Shown here: piece after piece, positions 48,236-59,367 of the stretch | Layout: the number at the start of each line of letters is the position of its first letter | Position numbering within the stretch: the first letter of the stretch is position 1 | NCBI GenBank assembly: GCA_007258455.2 | Contig: VDFB02321329.1 | Span: forward strand, 124,001-188,000 | DNA length: 64,000 nt | Source: Sequoia sempervirens | Lineage: Eukaryota > Streptophyta > Pinopsida > Cupressales > Cupressaceae | Direction: 5' to 3' | The notes under the pieces: model-generated | Database searches by the model: none | What the model was told of the DNA's origin: nothing | What the model saw: only the letters and a program-made list of their open reading frames with translations | Position numbers and translations under genes: made by a program

Positions 48236-48249
48236 TGGTATCAGAGCCC
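48236..48249 (+). promoter_or_regulatory. Primer binding site, tRNA-iMet type (element B)
   Basis: TGGTATCAGAGCCC two bases after the 5' LTR; matches plant initiator methionine tRNA 3' end except for the last base. Confidence 0.93.
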
Positions 48250-48363
48250 AAGTTTAAACACTGGGTGCTCTAGGATAATGTGGAACCCATTAAGTTGTTA
48301 GTTGCATAGGATTTAAGTTTGTGTACCTTGTCTTATGTCATGGTATGTATTTGCGTAGGATCA

Positions 48364-48735
48364 TGCCACCTAGGCAAGGTCGCGGTAGAGGTCGTGGCCG
48401 TGTAGGCGGTCGCAGAGGTAATCAGCAGAATTTTCCTCCCATTGTCCCCCATGACTTAGATCATGAGGAGCAACAAGATTCTCAAAACGTACTTGAGGCC
48501 AGTAATCAGAATCAGGGTCCACCAGGGATCGGGGATACTCAGTTGTGTCATTTATTAGAGGAGACTCTAGTTCATTTGGGTCTGAGGCATGATAGAGATC
48601 ATGATGTTATGGGTGAGAGAGAGGTTCCAGGTTAGTCAAAGGCAATCATGGCTGCTCATATGAGAGACCTTCTTAGATCTCATCCACCTACATTTGATGG
48701 TTTGGGTAGTGGATCAGAGGGCATCAAGTATTTGC
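48364..48735 (+). pseudogene. Gag N-terminus, core deleted (element B)
   Basis: Start Met of MPPRQGRGRGRGR at 48364, a basic Arg-Gly N-terminus like that of element A. The frame stops at 48633; beyond it MAAHMRDLLRSHPPTFDG is readable. Sequence then jumps near 48735 to the part that in element A lies after the zinc knuckle (ATVDNRQADHQST). About 0.86 kb encoding the gag core and the zinc knuckle is therefore deleted. Confidence 0.88.
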
Positions 48736-49423
48736 TACGGTTGATAACCGCCAGGCTGATCATCAGAGCACAGTAGTAGAGACATATGGTATGTTATAGG
48801 GTAACAGGGTTACCATTTTATTTGATTTTGGAGCATCATATTTTTTTATTTCATCATATGTCGTGGTGCGATGTAGACTGAGGGCAGCAAAGCAAGACGT
48901 TAAGTGGCAGGTCGAATTGGCCTCCGATGCTAAAGTTGTAGTTCAATCCCTAGTACCTAATTGTAGATTGGATATTGGATCCTTTCACATTACATTAGAC
49001 CTCCGCATTATACCATTGGGGTCGTATGACATTGTCTTAGGGATGGATTGGCTTGAGGCTCACAAGGCCGTGATTGACTGTCGACGCAAGTCGATTCGAT
49101 GCATTGATGCATCTGGTAGTGAGGTTGAGATTGTGGGAGTTCAAAGACCCATATCATTGAGGATGATCTTCGCTATGCAGCTGAGTGGATGTGTACGTCA
49201 AGGATGTCAGTTATTTGCAGTAACAATAGATGACTTGAAGTTGGGTGATAGTGAGGAGAAGGTTACTCTTGATAGCCATCCCATACTTCAGGAGTATGCA
49301 GATGTTTTTCCTGATGATATTCCAGGGATGCCACCTCAGCGTGACATTGATTTCAAGATTGATCTGTTACCTGGTTCCGAGCCTATTTCACGAGCTCCAT
49401 ACCGTATGACCACAACATCTTAA
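48736..49423 (+). pseudogene. Aspartic protease region, decayed (element B)
   Basis: The active-site stretch reads FDFGASYFFIS with Asp at about 48824: the canonical Asp-Ser/Thr-Gly has Phe in the middle. LGMDWLEAHKAVIDCRR follows near 49035. The frame ends at 49423 because of a small frameshift just before the RT domain. Confidence 0.88.
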
Positions 49424-50620
49424 GGAGCTCTGCTTGCAGCTAGAGGAGTTGTTAGTGAAGGGTTTCATCCACCCTAGTGTTTCACCTTGGGGAGCATCAG
49501 TAATCTTTGTGAAGAAGGATAGTTTTGTTCGTTTGTGCATAGACTACCGTCAGTTGAACAAAGTGACAATTAGGAACCGATATCCCTTACCTAGGATTGA
49601 TGACTTGTTTGATCGGATCAAGGGTGCTACGGTGTTTTTGAAAATTGATCTTAAGTCAGGGTATCATCAGCTACACATACTTGATGTCGATATCCATAAG
49701 ATGGAATTTCGCACACGCTACGGTCACTACGATTTTACTATGGTACTGTTCGGGTTGACGAATGCGCCATCAGTGTTCATGAACTTGATAAACGAATTCT
49801 TCTGCACATATCTGGATAGATTTGTACTGGTATTCCTTGATGATATATTGTTCTATTCTAGGATAGTAGAGGAACATGAGGAGCATTTGAGGTAGGTATT
49901 GCAGTGTTTGAGAGATAATCAGTTGTACGCTAACCTGTCCAAATGTGAGTTCTTTAAGACTGAGATCAAGTACCTTGGGCATGTGGTTATAGGAGAGGGT
50001 GTTGTAGTAGATCCTGTGAAGATCCAAGTGATTAGTGATTGGCCTGCGCCTACTAATGTGGCAGAGATACGTAGTTTCATGGGTTTAGCAAGTTACTACA
50101 AACATTTCGTTGAGGGCTTCTCGAGGATAGGACATCCTATCACTTCTCTTTAGAGGAAAGGGAAGAAGTTTCTTTGGTCAGAACAGTGTGAGTCAACATT
50201 TCAGATGTTGAAGGAGAAGTTGACTAGTGCACCGATTCTTGTGATACCTGATCCTACTGGAGATTTTGTTGTCTATACTGACACATCTTTGGATGGATTA
50301 GGAGCCATCTTGATGCAGGATGGTTGAGTGATTGCGTATGAATCACGCAAACTCAAGGATCATGAATTGAACTACCCTACACACGATCTTGAGTTGGTAG
50401 TGGTAGTGCACGCCTTGATGATATGGAGACATTTCTTGTTGGGGCACAAATTTGAGTTGCACAGTGACCATCGGAGTCTATAGTTCATCTTCACGCAGCC
50501 TAATCTTAATGCTAGGCAAAGTCGATGGATGGAATTCCTTTGTGAGTATGACTTCAAGGTGAAGTACATCCAGGGGAAGGAGAACATAGTTGTCGACGCT
50601 CTCAGTAGGTGGAGACATGA
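49424..50620 (+). pseudogene. Reverse transcriptase and RNase H, decayed (element B)
   Basis: [17 protein letters not shown] near 49468, [10 protein letters not shown] near 49538, [11 protein letters not shown] near 49640, [12 protein letters not shown] near 49745 and FLDD at 49833-49844 identify the RT. RNase H follows with TDTSLDGLGAIL near 50280 and HSDHRSL near 50460. Stops: TAG at 49892, TAG at 50151, TGA near 50325 and TAG near 50480. Most are one C-to-T step from CAG or CGA. The first RT motif is missing one Lys-Asp-Gly residue relative to element A. Confidence 0.92.
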
Positions 50621-51625
50621 GTTGTCTGAGTTGACTCTCGGTGGGGATTTGAGGAGTCAGATTCTTTCCGCACTTCCTGCGGAAAGTTGGTACTAGGAGG
50701 TGAGATCGGAGATAGAGTCAGGTAGGGTTCTGGAAGGCAGATTCTCAGATTACTCTCTAGATTCAGATAGTTTGTTGAGACACATGGGATGCATTTATGT
50801 TCCATTATTTGGAGATCTTCGTACCTTTTTTTGACAGAGGCACATTGGGCACCTTATTCAACTCATCAAGGAGTGAAGAAGATGTATGCCGATTTGCGAC
50901 AACTTTATTTTTGGGCACGTATGAAGCGAGATATCGCTGACTTTGTGTCGAGGTGTTTGGAGTGTCAGTGAGTGAAGGCTGAACACCAACATCCGACAGG
51001 ACTTCTGCAACCACATTTGGTGTCAGAGTGGAAATGGGATATAATCTCATTAGATTTCATTGTTGGTTTACCCAACTCTTTGCAACGACCTTATGCTATT
51101 ATGGTGACGGTGGATAGGTTGACAAAGGTAGCACACTTCTCGCCTATTCATTCCTCCTATAATGCTTTGTTTATTGCTAAAGTGTTCATGGGAGATATTG
51201 TGAGGTTGCATGGTATTCCTCATCGAATCATTTCTGACAGGGATCCTATGTTCACCTCAGCTCTCTGGACGTGATCGAGTGGTTATCAGGAATGACTAGA
51301 AATCATGTGGGCTATGCCCGCATAGGTTTGAATTTTGTCACCTAGTCTCTTGCGTATTCATGACGTGTTTCATGTTTCAGTTCTTAGGCCTTATCATTCA
51401 GACATATCTCACATCCTTGATTGCAATGTTTTATAGGTAGAGGATGGGCAGTTAGCTTTAGAGCCTGTGGCCGTCACACAGCACAGGAGACTCACCCCCA
51501 GGGGTCGAGATATAGAGCAGGTCAGGGTCCAGTGGGATCCTAGAGATGATACTTCAGCTACTTGGGAGGATGCGACCAGGATGAGGGAGCTCTATCCCTA
51601 TTTGTTCGCAGGCTTCTAGGAGTAA
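50621..51625 (+). pseudogene. Integrase with chromodomain-like end, catalytic Glu region deleted (element B)
   Basis: The HHCC domain is readable (HQGVKKMYADL, then CLECQ at about 50955-50970), followed by SLDFIVGLP near 51050 and SDRDPMF near 51235 for the two Asp residues. After ALWT at 51274 the sequence jumps to LLRIHDVFHVSVLRPYHSD, so about 0.5 kb with the YHPETDGQ motif and its Glu is missing. The C-terminal chromodomain-like part survives near 51430-51615 (VRVQWDPRDD, SATWEDATRM). Stops occur at 50694, 50834 and 50971. Confidence 0.9.
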
Positions 51626-51632
51626 GCTTGTT

Positions 51633-51644
51633 CCTAGGGGGGAG
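51633..51644 (+). promoter_or_regulatory. Polypurine tract of element B
   Basis: CCTAGGGGGGAG directly before AATGTAGCACC, the start of the 3' LTR. Confidence 0.88.
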
Positions 51645-51881
51645 AATGTAGCACCCCTACAGTTTGCTATACTGTTAGACAATGTGTTTATTTTGACAAA
51701 CTCAGATACCTTGTTATGGTCTTATGATCGTTGGCTTTAGAGCGATGTGGATGTTATGTTTCATGTTATGCTTTTGATTAGCATAGTTGTTAATATTGAT
51801 ATATGCTTATCTGTTGATTAATTATGCTTTACTTTCGTCAGTCTTGATCTGACTATATTGGTGAAGGGGACGGGATTACAT

Positions 51882-51897
51882 CACTCACATGTGAGCG
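51882..51897 (+). other. Conserved LTR stem-loop 1 (family B, 3' LTR)
   Basis: CACTCACATGTGAGCG: CTCACATGTGAG is a perfect palindrome in the centre of the conserved cassette. Confidence 0.5.
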
Positions 51898-53441
51898 CCT
51901 TGTGATTCTGTGATTTCTCTTCACGATGTAACTGTTATGTTTTATCCATGTACGACATTCGTCTTGATTACAAGATTGCAATTACAGGACATCGTCTCCA
52001 CCTGGCTTCACAGGTCTGAGCGTGTCCATATCCCAATGGTATTGTTGATTGGGAGATAGTAATGGAGTTCCCTTGTCAAACCACAACCCTGTCATAGTGT
52101 GTCGTCAGTTTGTGTCTAGTTTGTTGTTGGGTCATGTCATCTTTGATGTTTTGATAATTTATTATCGGTGGGAATTATATGTGAAAATTAATGTTTAAGT
52201 GGATTGTAAATGTTAAATTATGTATTTTAGATTAAATTGTTATTTAATTTAATTTATTTATTTTATTCAATTGGTTAGGTAATTTAATCTATTGATTAAA
52301 TTTATCTTATTAAATGGATAAATTAATTAATTAAACTAAAGTTGATTAAATAAATTAAATAATTAAATCTTAGTAAATGGATAAATTAATTAATTAAACT
52401 AAAGTTGATTAAATAAATTAAATAATTAAAGTTGTTTTGTTAAGTGCATAGATTAAGAGATTTAAATTTATTTGAAATGAAATTTTGTTTTAAATTATTT
52501 AAAAGTAAAATATTTTGAAAATGCATAAGGAGGAAATAACTATGGTGGTTGAGAGATATTTGTAAATTTTGACTAAGTGTTGAGAATTTATGGAGAAATT
52601 TGTTGGAAAAAGGAAAATATCTTGGAAATTTTTGCTGTTAAAATAGAGGAAGGTTTTCTCTGTATTTTACATTTTTTTATTTTGGAAGTGGATATTTTGG
52701 AAGAAATTTTGGAAGATTGGATTTTGCAAGAAAGCTCAACTCCAGTTCTCGTTTTCTTCAAGCTTCAAAAACATGTTCCTTTAATTGCTTTATTTTTTTA
52801 GAAGCTTTGAATTTTTTTAATTTTGAAAGGATATTTTAAAGCTTGCTGTGAATTTTTGAAAATCTTGTCTGTAAACAAAATTGAAAACTTCTGTTGAAAA
52901 TTATGGAAAAATTTAGATCCTTGTAGGGAAACAAACTCTTACAATAGAAGAATTGAAAGAGGAACAAAAGAAAATTTTATTAACCTCTGTGTTTGGATTT
53001 AAGTTTATTTTTTTCAATACAATTTAGAAATTAAAATTAAGAATTTGTGCTTGAAAATTCTCTTGTTGTAGCTATTTCTGTAGGAAAATTTGTCCAGTTT
53101 GACTGTAAAATGGAAATTATATATATATATATTATTTATATATAATTTTTTTTGCATACTGGAAAATTTTCTGTAAAAAAAATTATTTGGGAAAAACCTC
53201 TGTAATCGTCGTACGGCAAAATCATGGAATAGGGGAAATTGAAATTAAATTTCTTTTTTGAAAGAATATTGGTTGGGGGAGCTACCCCCACAATTGCCCC
53301 CATGGGGAGGCCGTTGTGGAGGCAGCGCTGCTGCCTTCACAAGTAGCTGCGCTTCCACCACAGCCGCCCCCACAGGGGGAGGTTGTGTGGCAACCACCCC
53401 TAGTAGGGTGCATCCCACCACATGGGGATTATTTTTAAAAT

Positions 53442-53442
<1 letters not shown>

Positions 53443-53525
<83 letters not shown>
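53443..53525. repeat. (TA)n microsatellite in 3' LTR of element B
   Basis: About 40 uninterrupted TA units. The 5' LTR has a much more degenerate AT tract at this place. Confidence 0.95.
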
Positions 53526-53529
<4 letters not shown>

Positions 53530-54785
53530 AATAATATATATAATATATAATATATATTAAATAAATATATATATATATATAGATTTATATTTATATGTAT
53601 TTCAAAAATTATATATATATTTTATATATTATTTTTAATATATAATATATATTATATATATATGTATATTTTATTTGCATATTTAATTAGCAGATAATTG
53701 GATTTGATTTAAATGATTTAGAATTTAAATTAATTTTATAAATATATATTTAAATAGTATTTATATGTTTAAATATATATTTATATTTAAATACAATTAT
53801 TTTAAGATTATTTTATTATAATAAATGCAAATGTTGATTTTATAATTAAATGATTTTATTTTTAAAAAAATTGACTCTTATCATTAGTTGTAATTGAGAA
53901 AATTTAAAGTAAAACAATTGGTTTAGTTCCTTATTTAAAATGTGAATAGAATTAAACAATTAGGTTTTTGAATTCCTTAATGTTGCAAATGTAATTTTAT
54001 TTACTTTGGGTATTTGCAAATGATGTATTATTGAATTATTTGGATTTAGGAAATCCTAAAGTTAGATTAATATGTTGCCTGAAATTGTTCTTTTTAAGTT
54101 GTGTTTTCTCTCATTCTCGTTGTTGAGAAATTGAGTTATTTGTTTATGTAAGACTTCCGAATATGTTTCCTTGAGATGGGGATTGTAACCTATGTCGGTT
54201 TAGATTTGAAATAACTTGGATAGTGCACGTGGTATTTTATCAGGTTTGGTCACCTGGTTTTATGAACAGGTTGTGTTGTATATTGTTATTGAGTGGGTAT
54301 TTTTAATTGGTTATGTGCACTTGGTTTACCCTATGTTAGTGGAATCGATCCCTTAGGTTGTTAATAGGGGAGTGGCTTTTCATGGGGGCCAACACACAAA
54401 GTGGTGTCTGGGTAACTCAGGAAGAGTTAGATTAATCAGTGATAACTTAATAAATATGTTAAAGGAAAGGGGTAGTTTAAACACTTAACTTTTATTAATG
54501 CCTTGCTCATGGACTCAAAGGTTAGTAAAGACTTGGGATGAGACGAGAAGGCCTGGAATGGCAAGATCAGTATCTTGTCTCTATGAGAGATTATCAATTC
54601 CGCATTGGATTGCATGTGGGGCCAAGTTTCGTAAGAGGTCACCAGGGTAACCCAAGATGGGGGTCGGGGCCTAGGAAGATTCGCCAGGGTAACCCATGCA
54701 ACTTTGTGATGACACTCCTCCTATGACAACCATCAATCAATCTTTTGTATTGTGTAATTGATCATTGTTATCTAGAAGCATTGTA

Positions 54786-54790
54786 ACCAT
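54786..54790. repeat. Target-site duplication of the nested solo LTR
   Basis: ACCAT here and again at 58710-58714. The uninterrupted version GTAACCATCATGTTGG is present in the 5' LTR at about 47574. Confidence 0.93.
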
Positions 54791-55124
54791 TGTAATACCC
54801 CTCATGTTGTTGTTTGGACTTGTTACCTTTCTATGCTTTTTGTTTGATACTTAGAGACTGTGATAGTTACTGTTATTGTTTGGACTAGTGGATTTGATAG
54901 TTTAGACTGCTTAATAATTATGCTACTTCATTTGAGGACATGGATATTATTATAGGACATTATGATTACATTTGGTTGGGTGATGTTTAATTTGATTTCA
55001 GTAATACATTGTGATGTAGTGGTTTAGTAATTATTTTATGATTTGATCAGTTAATTTAACAATGTTATTTTAGATCTAATGTTGTAATTGTTAGTATAGC
55101 TTTGGTGAGAGGACAGTGTACCAC

Positions 55125-55138
55125 CACTCGTACGAGTG
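55125..55138 (+). other. Conserved LTR stem-loop 1 (solo LTR)
   Basis: CACTCGTACGAGTG, a perfect 14-bp palindrome beside GGTGAGAGGACAGTG. Confidence 0.55.
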
Positions 55139-55256
55139 TCCTGCAATGTTGCAATTCCTTCTCATAATGTGATGTTTTGATTATATATATATATATATAT
55201 ACATGTACACGATCTTGTTTATATGCAGGAATTGCAGGTACAAATTCTCGATTCCA

Positions 55257-55270
55257 CCTGCTTCGACAGG
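55257..55270 (+). other. Conserved LTR stem-loop 2 (solo LTR)
   Basis: CCTGCTTCGACAGG: CCTG/CAGG around CTTCGA, next to TCGATTCCACC. Confidence 0.5.
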
Positions 55271-58200
55271 ACAGGGTGAGCATCAATTTAACTCAACGGG
55301 CATGATGTTGAAAACAAAGATGACAAGGAAGTCACCTCGTCCCATGTTTTTTCAAACCGTCTTAATTGAATGGTATTGTGCGTCATTGACTTTTATCATT
55401 TTTGCAATTTACTATAGTAGTTTGTGTGAGTGTATTTTTGGGAATTTTTATACGTTGGTATTTTGTATGATGTAATTTATATAATTAAATGATGTTAATA
55501 AATGTTTATAATAGTGTTGGCATAATTTGTATTAAAATATAAAAATCTTATATTAAAAGTCATGTGATTTATTTAAAAGTGTAAATTAAATTATTTAAAA
55601 TTAGTATTTTGATAATTTAATTAAATAAGCATGTTCAGGATAATTATGAAATAAATTAATTAAAGATATTAAATTGTGTGAATTGCAAGTAAAGCTTACA
55701 AAATCAAAATAAAAAAAAACAAAAAGTGTTGTTAAATAGAAGAAAAGAAAGAAAAGAAAGAAAAGATGAAAATGACCAATGAGTGTTGGGTTTTGGCTGT
55801 AAAGCTGGGAATAAAATTAGAAAACTTCTTTTAATTTTGATTTTTGGAGCTTTCGAAAAAGAAGAAGATATATTTTTATTTTATAGCAAATTTGTGAGAT
55901 TATTCATTCACGGGAAAATTTACAGAAGTTACACCAAAATATTGAGTTTTGATAATTGGATTCTCTCTGGTTCTTTTTTGTAGAAATCTATTTAGTTTTT
56001 CATTGTTTTAGAGGAGAGGTTCTTCTGAAGTAAATTTTAGATTAGAAGTTTGGTCATGGGAATTGGGTGAAGAAGTTCTAAAAGAAGGAACGAGAGTTCT
56101 TTGAAAAGGCTATTGGGATCAAGCAAAGCTTCATTAGATTTTCAACAGCGCAGGACTCCAGGTTCCATTTTCTTATTCTTTAGTTTTCTGATTCAAAAGA
56201 AAAAATAAAATAAAATAAAAATAAATAAATATGTTTTCGGTGAAAGAAAAGAATTCTTATGGGGTTTTAGAAATCTTTCTGGGTTGCAAGCAAATGGAAG
56301 AGATTAAACTGTGTTTCTGAAAAGTGTTATGTGTGTTTGCAATTTGATTATGGAAAAATTCATTGTTTGAACCTCTAAAAATGTTCAGTATGTTTATAAT
56401 TTTGTGTTTGGAAAATTATTTCCCTTCAGATAAATTAATTTAAATATTTTTGTTCATTTGGAAAAAGAAAAAAAAAATGTATTTTCAATATTGAATGGTA
56501 TTATGTTCCTGAGTAAACTTTTATATATACACACATATATATGTATATATATTTATATACAATAATGTATATATATAAATATATAAATACATACATATAT
56601 GCCTATTTATATATCAGTATTATAAGCTATTTTTGAAATTGACTGTACTCGTGCATCGATCGGATGGGAATCACTTTTTTTTTTAATAAATAAAAATTAA
56701 AAAAAATTGATTTAATAATTGTTGGGGAGGGACGGCGCTGGCCATACCCCCCCTCACCCTACCCCCTCTGCGCAGCCTTACTGATTGCCCACAACAATCT
56801 TGAAGACTGTTGTGCGCAATTCTTGCACAGTGGCCAAATGGCCTTTATGGGATTCGTCGATGTTTGTTTTTTTATTTAATGTTTATTATATATATATAGT
56901 ATGTATTATTTTGGAATATTTATTTATATATATATATATACATTTAAAAAAAAATTAAAATATATATATATATATTGATTTTATTTTTAGTATGAAAATT
57001 ATAATTGTGATTATTAAGTAAAAGGCAAAATTTTATTGGAAACTGGAATTTTTATTGAAATTTATTGCAATATTATATAAAGGAAAAATGAGGTTTAGTA
57101 ATGGAATAAAACGAATTATTTAACTTTGTGTGAAAGTTATTACGTTATTCTATTTTCTAAATCAGCTTGACTTCTTTATTTCCTTGAGTCATCGTTTTGG
57201 ATTTTATGATGTGGGAACCTTGTTGATTTTAAGAACCCAATTATGGATGTTGTGATCCTTAGATTTCCAAAGGCGTGATTTTATTGTTGGATGTTTATCC
57301 CCGCTTTGTGTGCTCTTGATGTAGCAAGATATTGGTGTTTTTATTTTGAAAGGGTTGTACGAGTTTTGTGAGACTCTGATTATGTATTTCAGCAAGATGG
57401 GTAATGTCTCGCATGTTTTTGGTTGAGATTTAATGTTTTGTTCTTTATGGTACAACCCTTGATTTGATTATGTTTCGGGGTCTTCAAGGAGAGTGGCTCT
57501 TTGTGGGGGTCGGCACCTCAAAAGGAGGAAGGGCTCAGGATAACCCACGTAAGAGTAGATTAACAAATAAAAACCTAATAATAGAACATAGGGGGATGGG
57601 TAGTAATAAAACAATAAAATAATCTTGGATACCTCATCTATTCATTAGGGCTATCACAGACTAATGGTAGACTGAGAAGGTTGTGGTCGGCAAAGTCATA
57701 ACCTTGTCCTCAGGAGAGGTTAACGGCTCTGCATGAGTCACCCTATGGGGTCGGCGCCTCAAGTAGGAGGAAGGGCCAGGATAACCATAGATGGGGGCCG
57801 ACGCCTCATGTTGGAGGAAGGGCCAGGATAACTCATGTAGGCTATGCGATGACACTCTCCACTAGATGCCCTTATTCCTTGTTTTTCTTGGTTGCCTCTA
57901 GAAGTGTATTATGACTGTCTCTTTGGTTTACTTGGCATGTGGTTAATGGTTATTTCCTTGGTTTATTTGTGATGTATTTTATGGCTCTTTGGTTATATTG
58001 AGTGGATCCTTGTTGTTGTTGTTTATGATCTATGTATTCTTTGGTGTTGCTTTTGGAGTTATTGCACCATGTTATTCTTTATTTGAGTTAGTCTTATGGC
58101 ATTCATGGTCGTGATTACTTCCTTGTCACCTCTGAGCACGAGGGGTGGGTTTTCTCTAAAACCCACGTGGTTGGGTGGAACGTGCTCCGCACCCATTGGG

Positions 58201-59362
58201 TTCCCCATCAACGTTCGTTCTTCACAGTGTTCTTCAGATGGAGCTTGTACTTGATATTCATTTTGTAATTTAGATATTATTTGTACTATGTATTTATCCC
58301 ACATGTATGGGAGATTTCATTGAATTCATTTATTAGAACATGCAATGTATTAAATGATGATGTAATATTTATGCACCTTTGCAACCATTCATTTTATGGG
58401 ATTTATTATGGTTGTATCACGTGATGTAATTATACTTTTACTTATGGATACATGGATGTACTTCTGTAAATAGATATTGTAATGGTTATAATGGTTGCTA
58501 GCTTAGTTATGTTTTTAGCCATTTTTGGAATCTTTCATTTGAGTTTGTTTATGTGATGTGACCTCGCGTGCCCCAGAGGACTTGACGTTATGATGCTAAT
58601 GTGCAATGTAAATATGTTTTAATGTTTCATTATATGTTTACTTTGTATAAAAAAAAAATTAAATGTGTGTAATGTTTTGTCCTTTGGGGTTTGCACGACA
58701 GGCATTACAACCATCATGTTGGAATTGTACTTGTGTAGTTTAATATTTTTTTTGCCTATGTCTAGAGGTTGTAGGTTTTTCCTAGGAAGCTCTTTTACTA
58801 TCTCCTAGCACGAGGGTTGGTCCTTCGGGTACCACATGGTTGGGTGGAACATGCACCTTACACTGTTGGGTCCCCAATTCTTGTTCGTGATGGCAGGTAC
58901 TTCCTATTTGGAGAGATCACGTGTATCAGTGAATTTGTACTTTCCTATGTCACTTTTGTATCAGTTTGATACCTTGTAATTGTATCATTCCTCATTTGTT
59001 ATTCGAGGGGAACCTTTGTACTATGTAATTGTAACACTTTTGTATAAACTATCTCATTTCGAAATGAGAGTTGTAATTGTAATATTAAATAAATGCAATG
59101 TGTTAATGGATTCATTATTGTACTTTATAGCTTAAATTATGTATTTTAATGTTTTGGATGTATGATCTTTAATTCATGAGTAATAAATATAAGTTATGCT
59201 TAATAACTTTTGTTAATAATGGGTATTGTAAGTAAGCGTCGTCATGTACCTTAGAGAATGTATGTGTAAGTGTAGTTTACTTGTTTAATTACACTTTTAA
59301 AAAAAAATTGTTCACTTTCATTTATGTGTGGCATTCTCTAGGGTTTCGTGTCTGGTGTTACA

Positions 59363-59367
59363 GGATG
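59363..59367. repeat. Right target-site duplication of element B
   Basis: GGATG, one transition away from GGACG beside the inverted copy and two from the local left GGACA. Confidence 0.6.

Larger units (their letters stand above)
54791..58709 (+). repeat. Solo LTR, family A-related, 3.9 kb, nested in 3' LTR of element B
   Basis: Begins TGTAATACCCCTCATG and ends GGCATTACA, the same termini as element A's LTR and nearly the same length (3919 against 3947 bp). The internal sequence is clearly homologous but diverged, so it is a different subfamily or older copy. It carries the same cassettes: stem-loops at 55125-55270, a GC-rich island at 56725-56845, the GTGGGGGTCGGCACC block near 57505 and the CACGAGGGGTGGGTTTTCTC block near 58137. 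No internal region is present and the target duplication is perfect, so it formed by LTR-LTR recombination after insertion. Confidence 0.93.
43420..59362 (+). mobile_element. Defective Ty3/gypsy chromovirus-type retrotransposon (element B)
   Basis: Plus-strand order: 5' LTR 43420-48233, primer binding site, truncated gag, protease, RT, RNase H, truncated integrase, chromodomain-like end, polypurine tract, 3' LTR 51647-59362. The satellite monomer phase is continuous across the element (end of G before it, A monomer after it), so it is a clean insertion. The internal region is 3.4 kb against 4.8 kb in element A, because the gag core and part of integrase are deleted. The 5' LTR carries a TIR element and the 3' LTR a solo LTR, both later insertions. 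Tekay/Del affinity is inferred from the long LTRs, protein style and chromodomain. Confidence 0.93.
51647..59362 (+). repeat. 3' LTR of element B, split by a solo LTR
   Basis: The LTR runs 51647-54790 and resumes at 58715 (after the duplicated ACCAT), ending GGTGTTACA at 59362. Without the insertion it is about 3.8 kb. Compared with the 5' LTR it lacks a 34-bp piece near 51748, has an extra segment at 52637-52765 and a much longer TA run at 53443-53525, and has an empty site for the TIR element. Confidence 0.92.
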
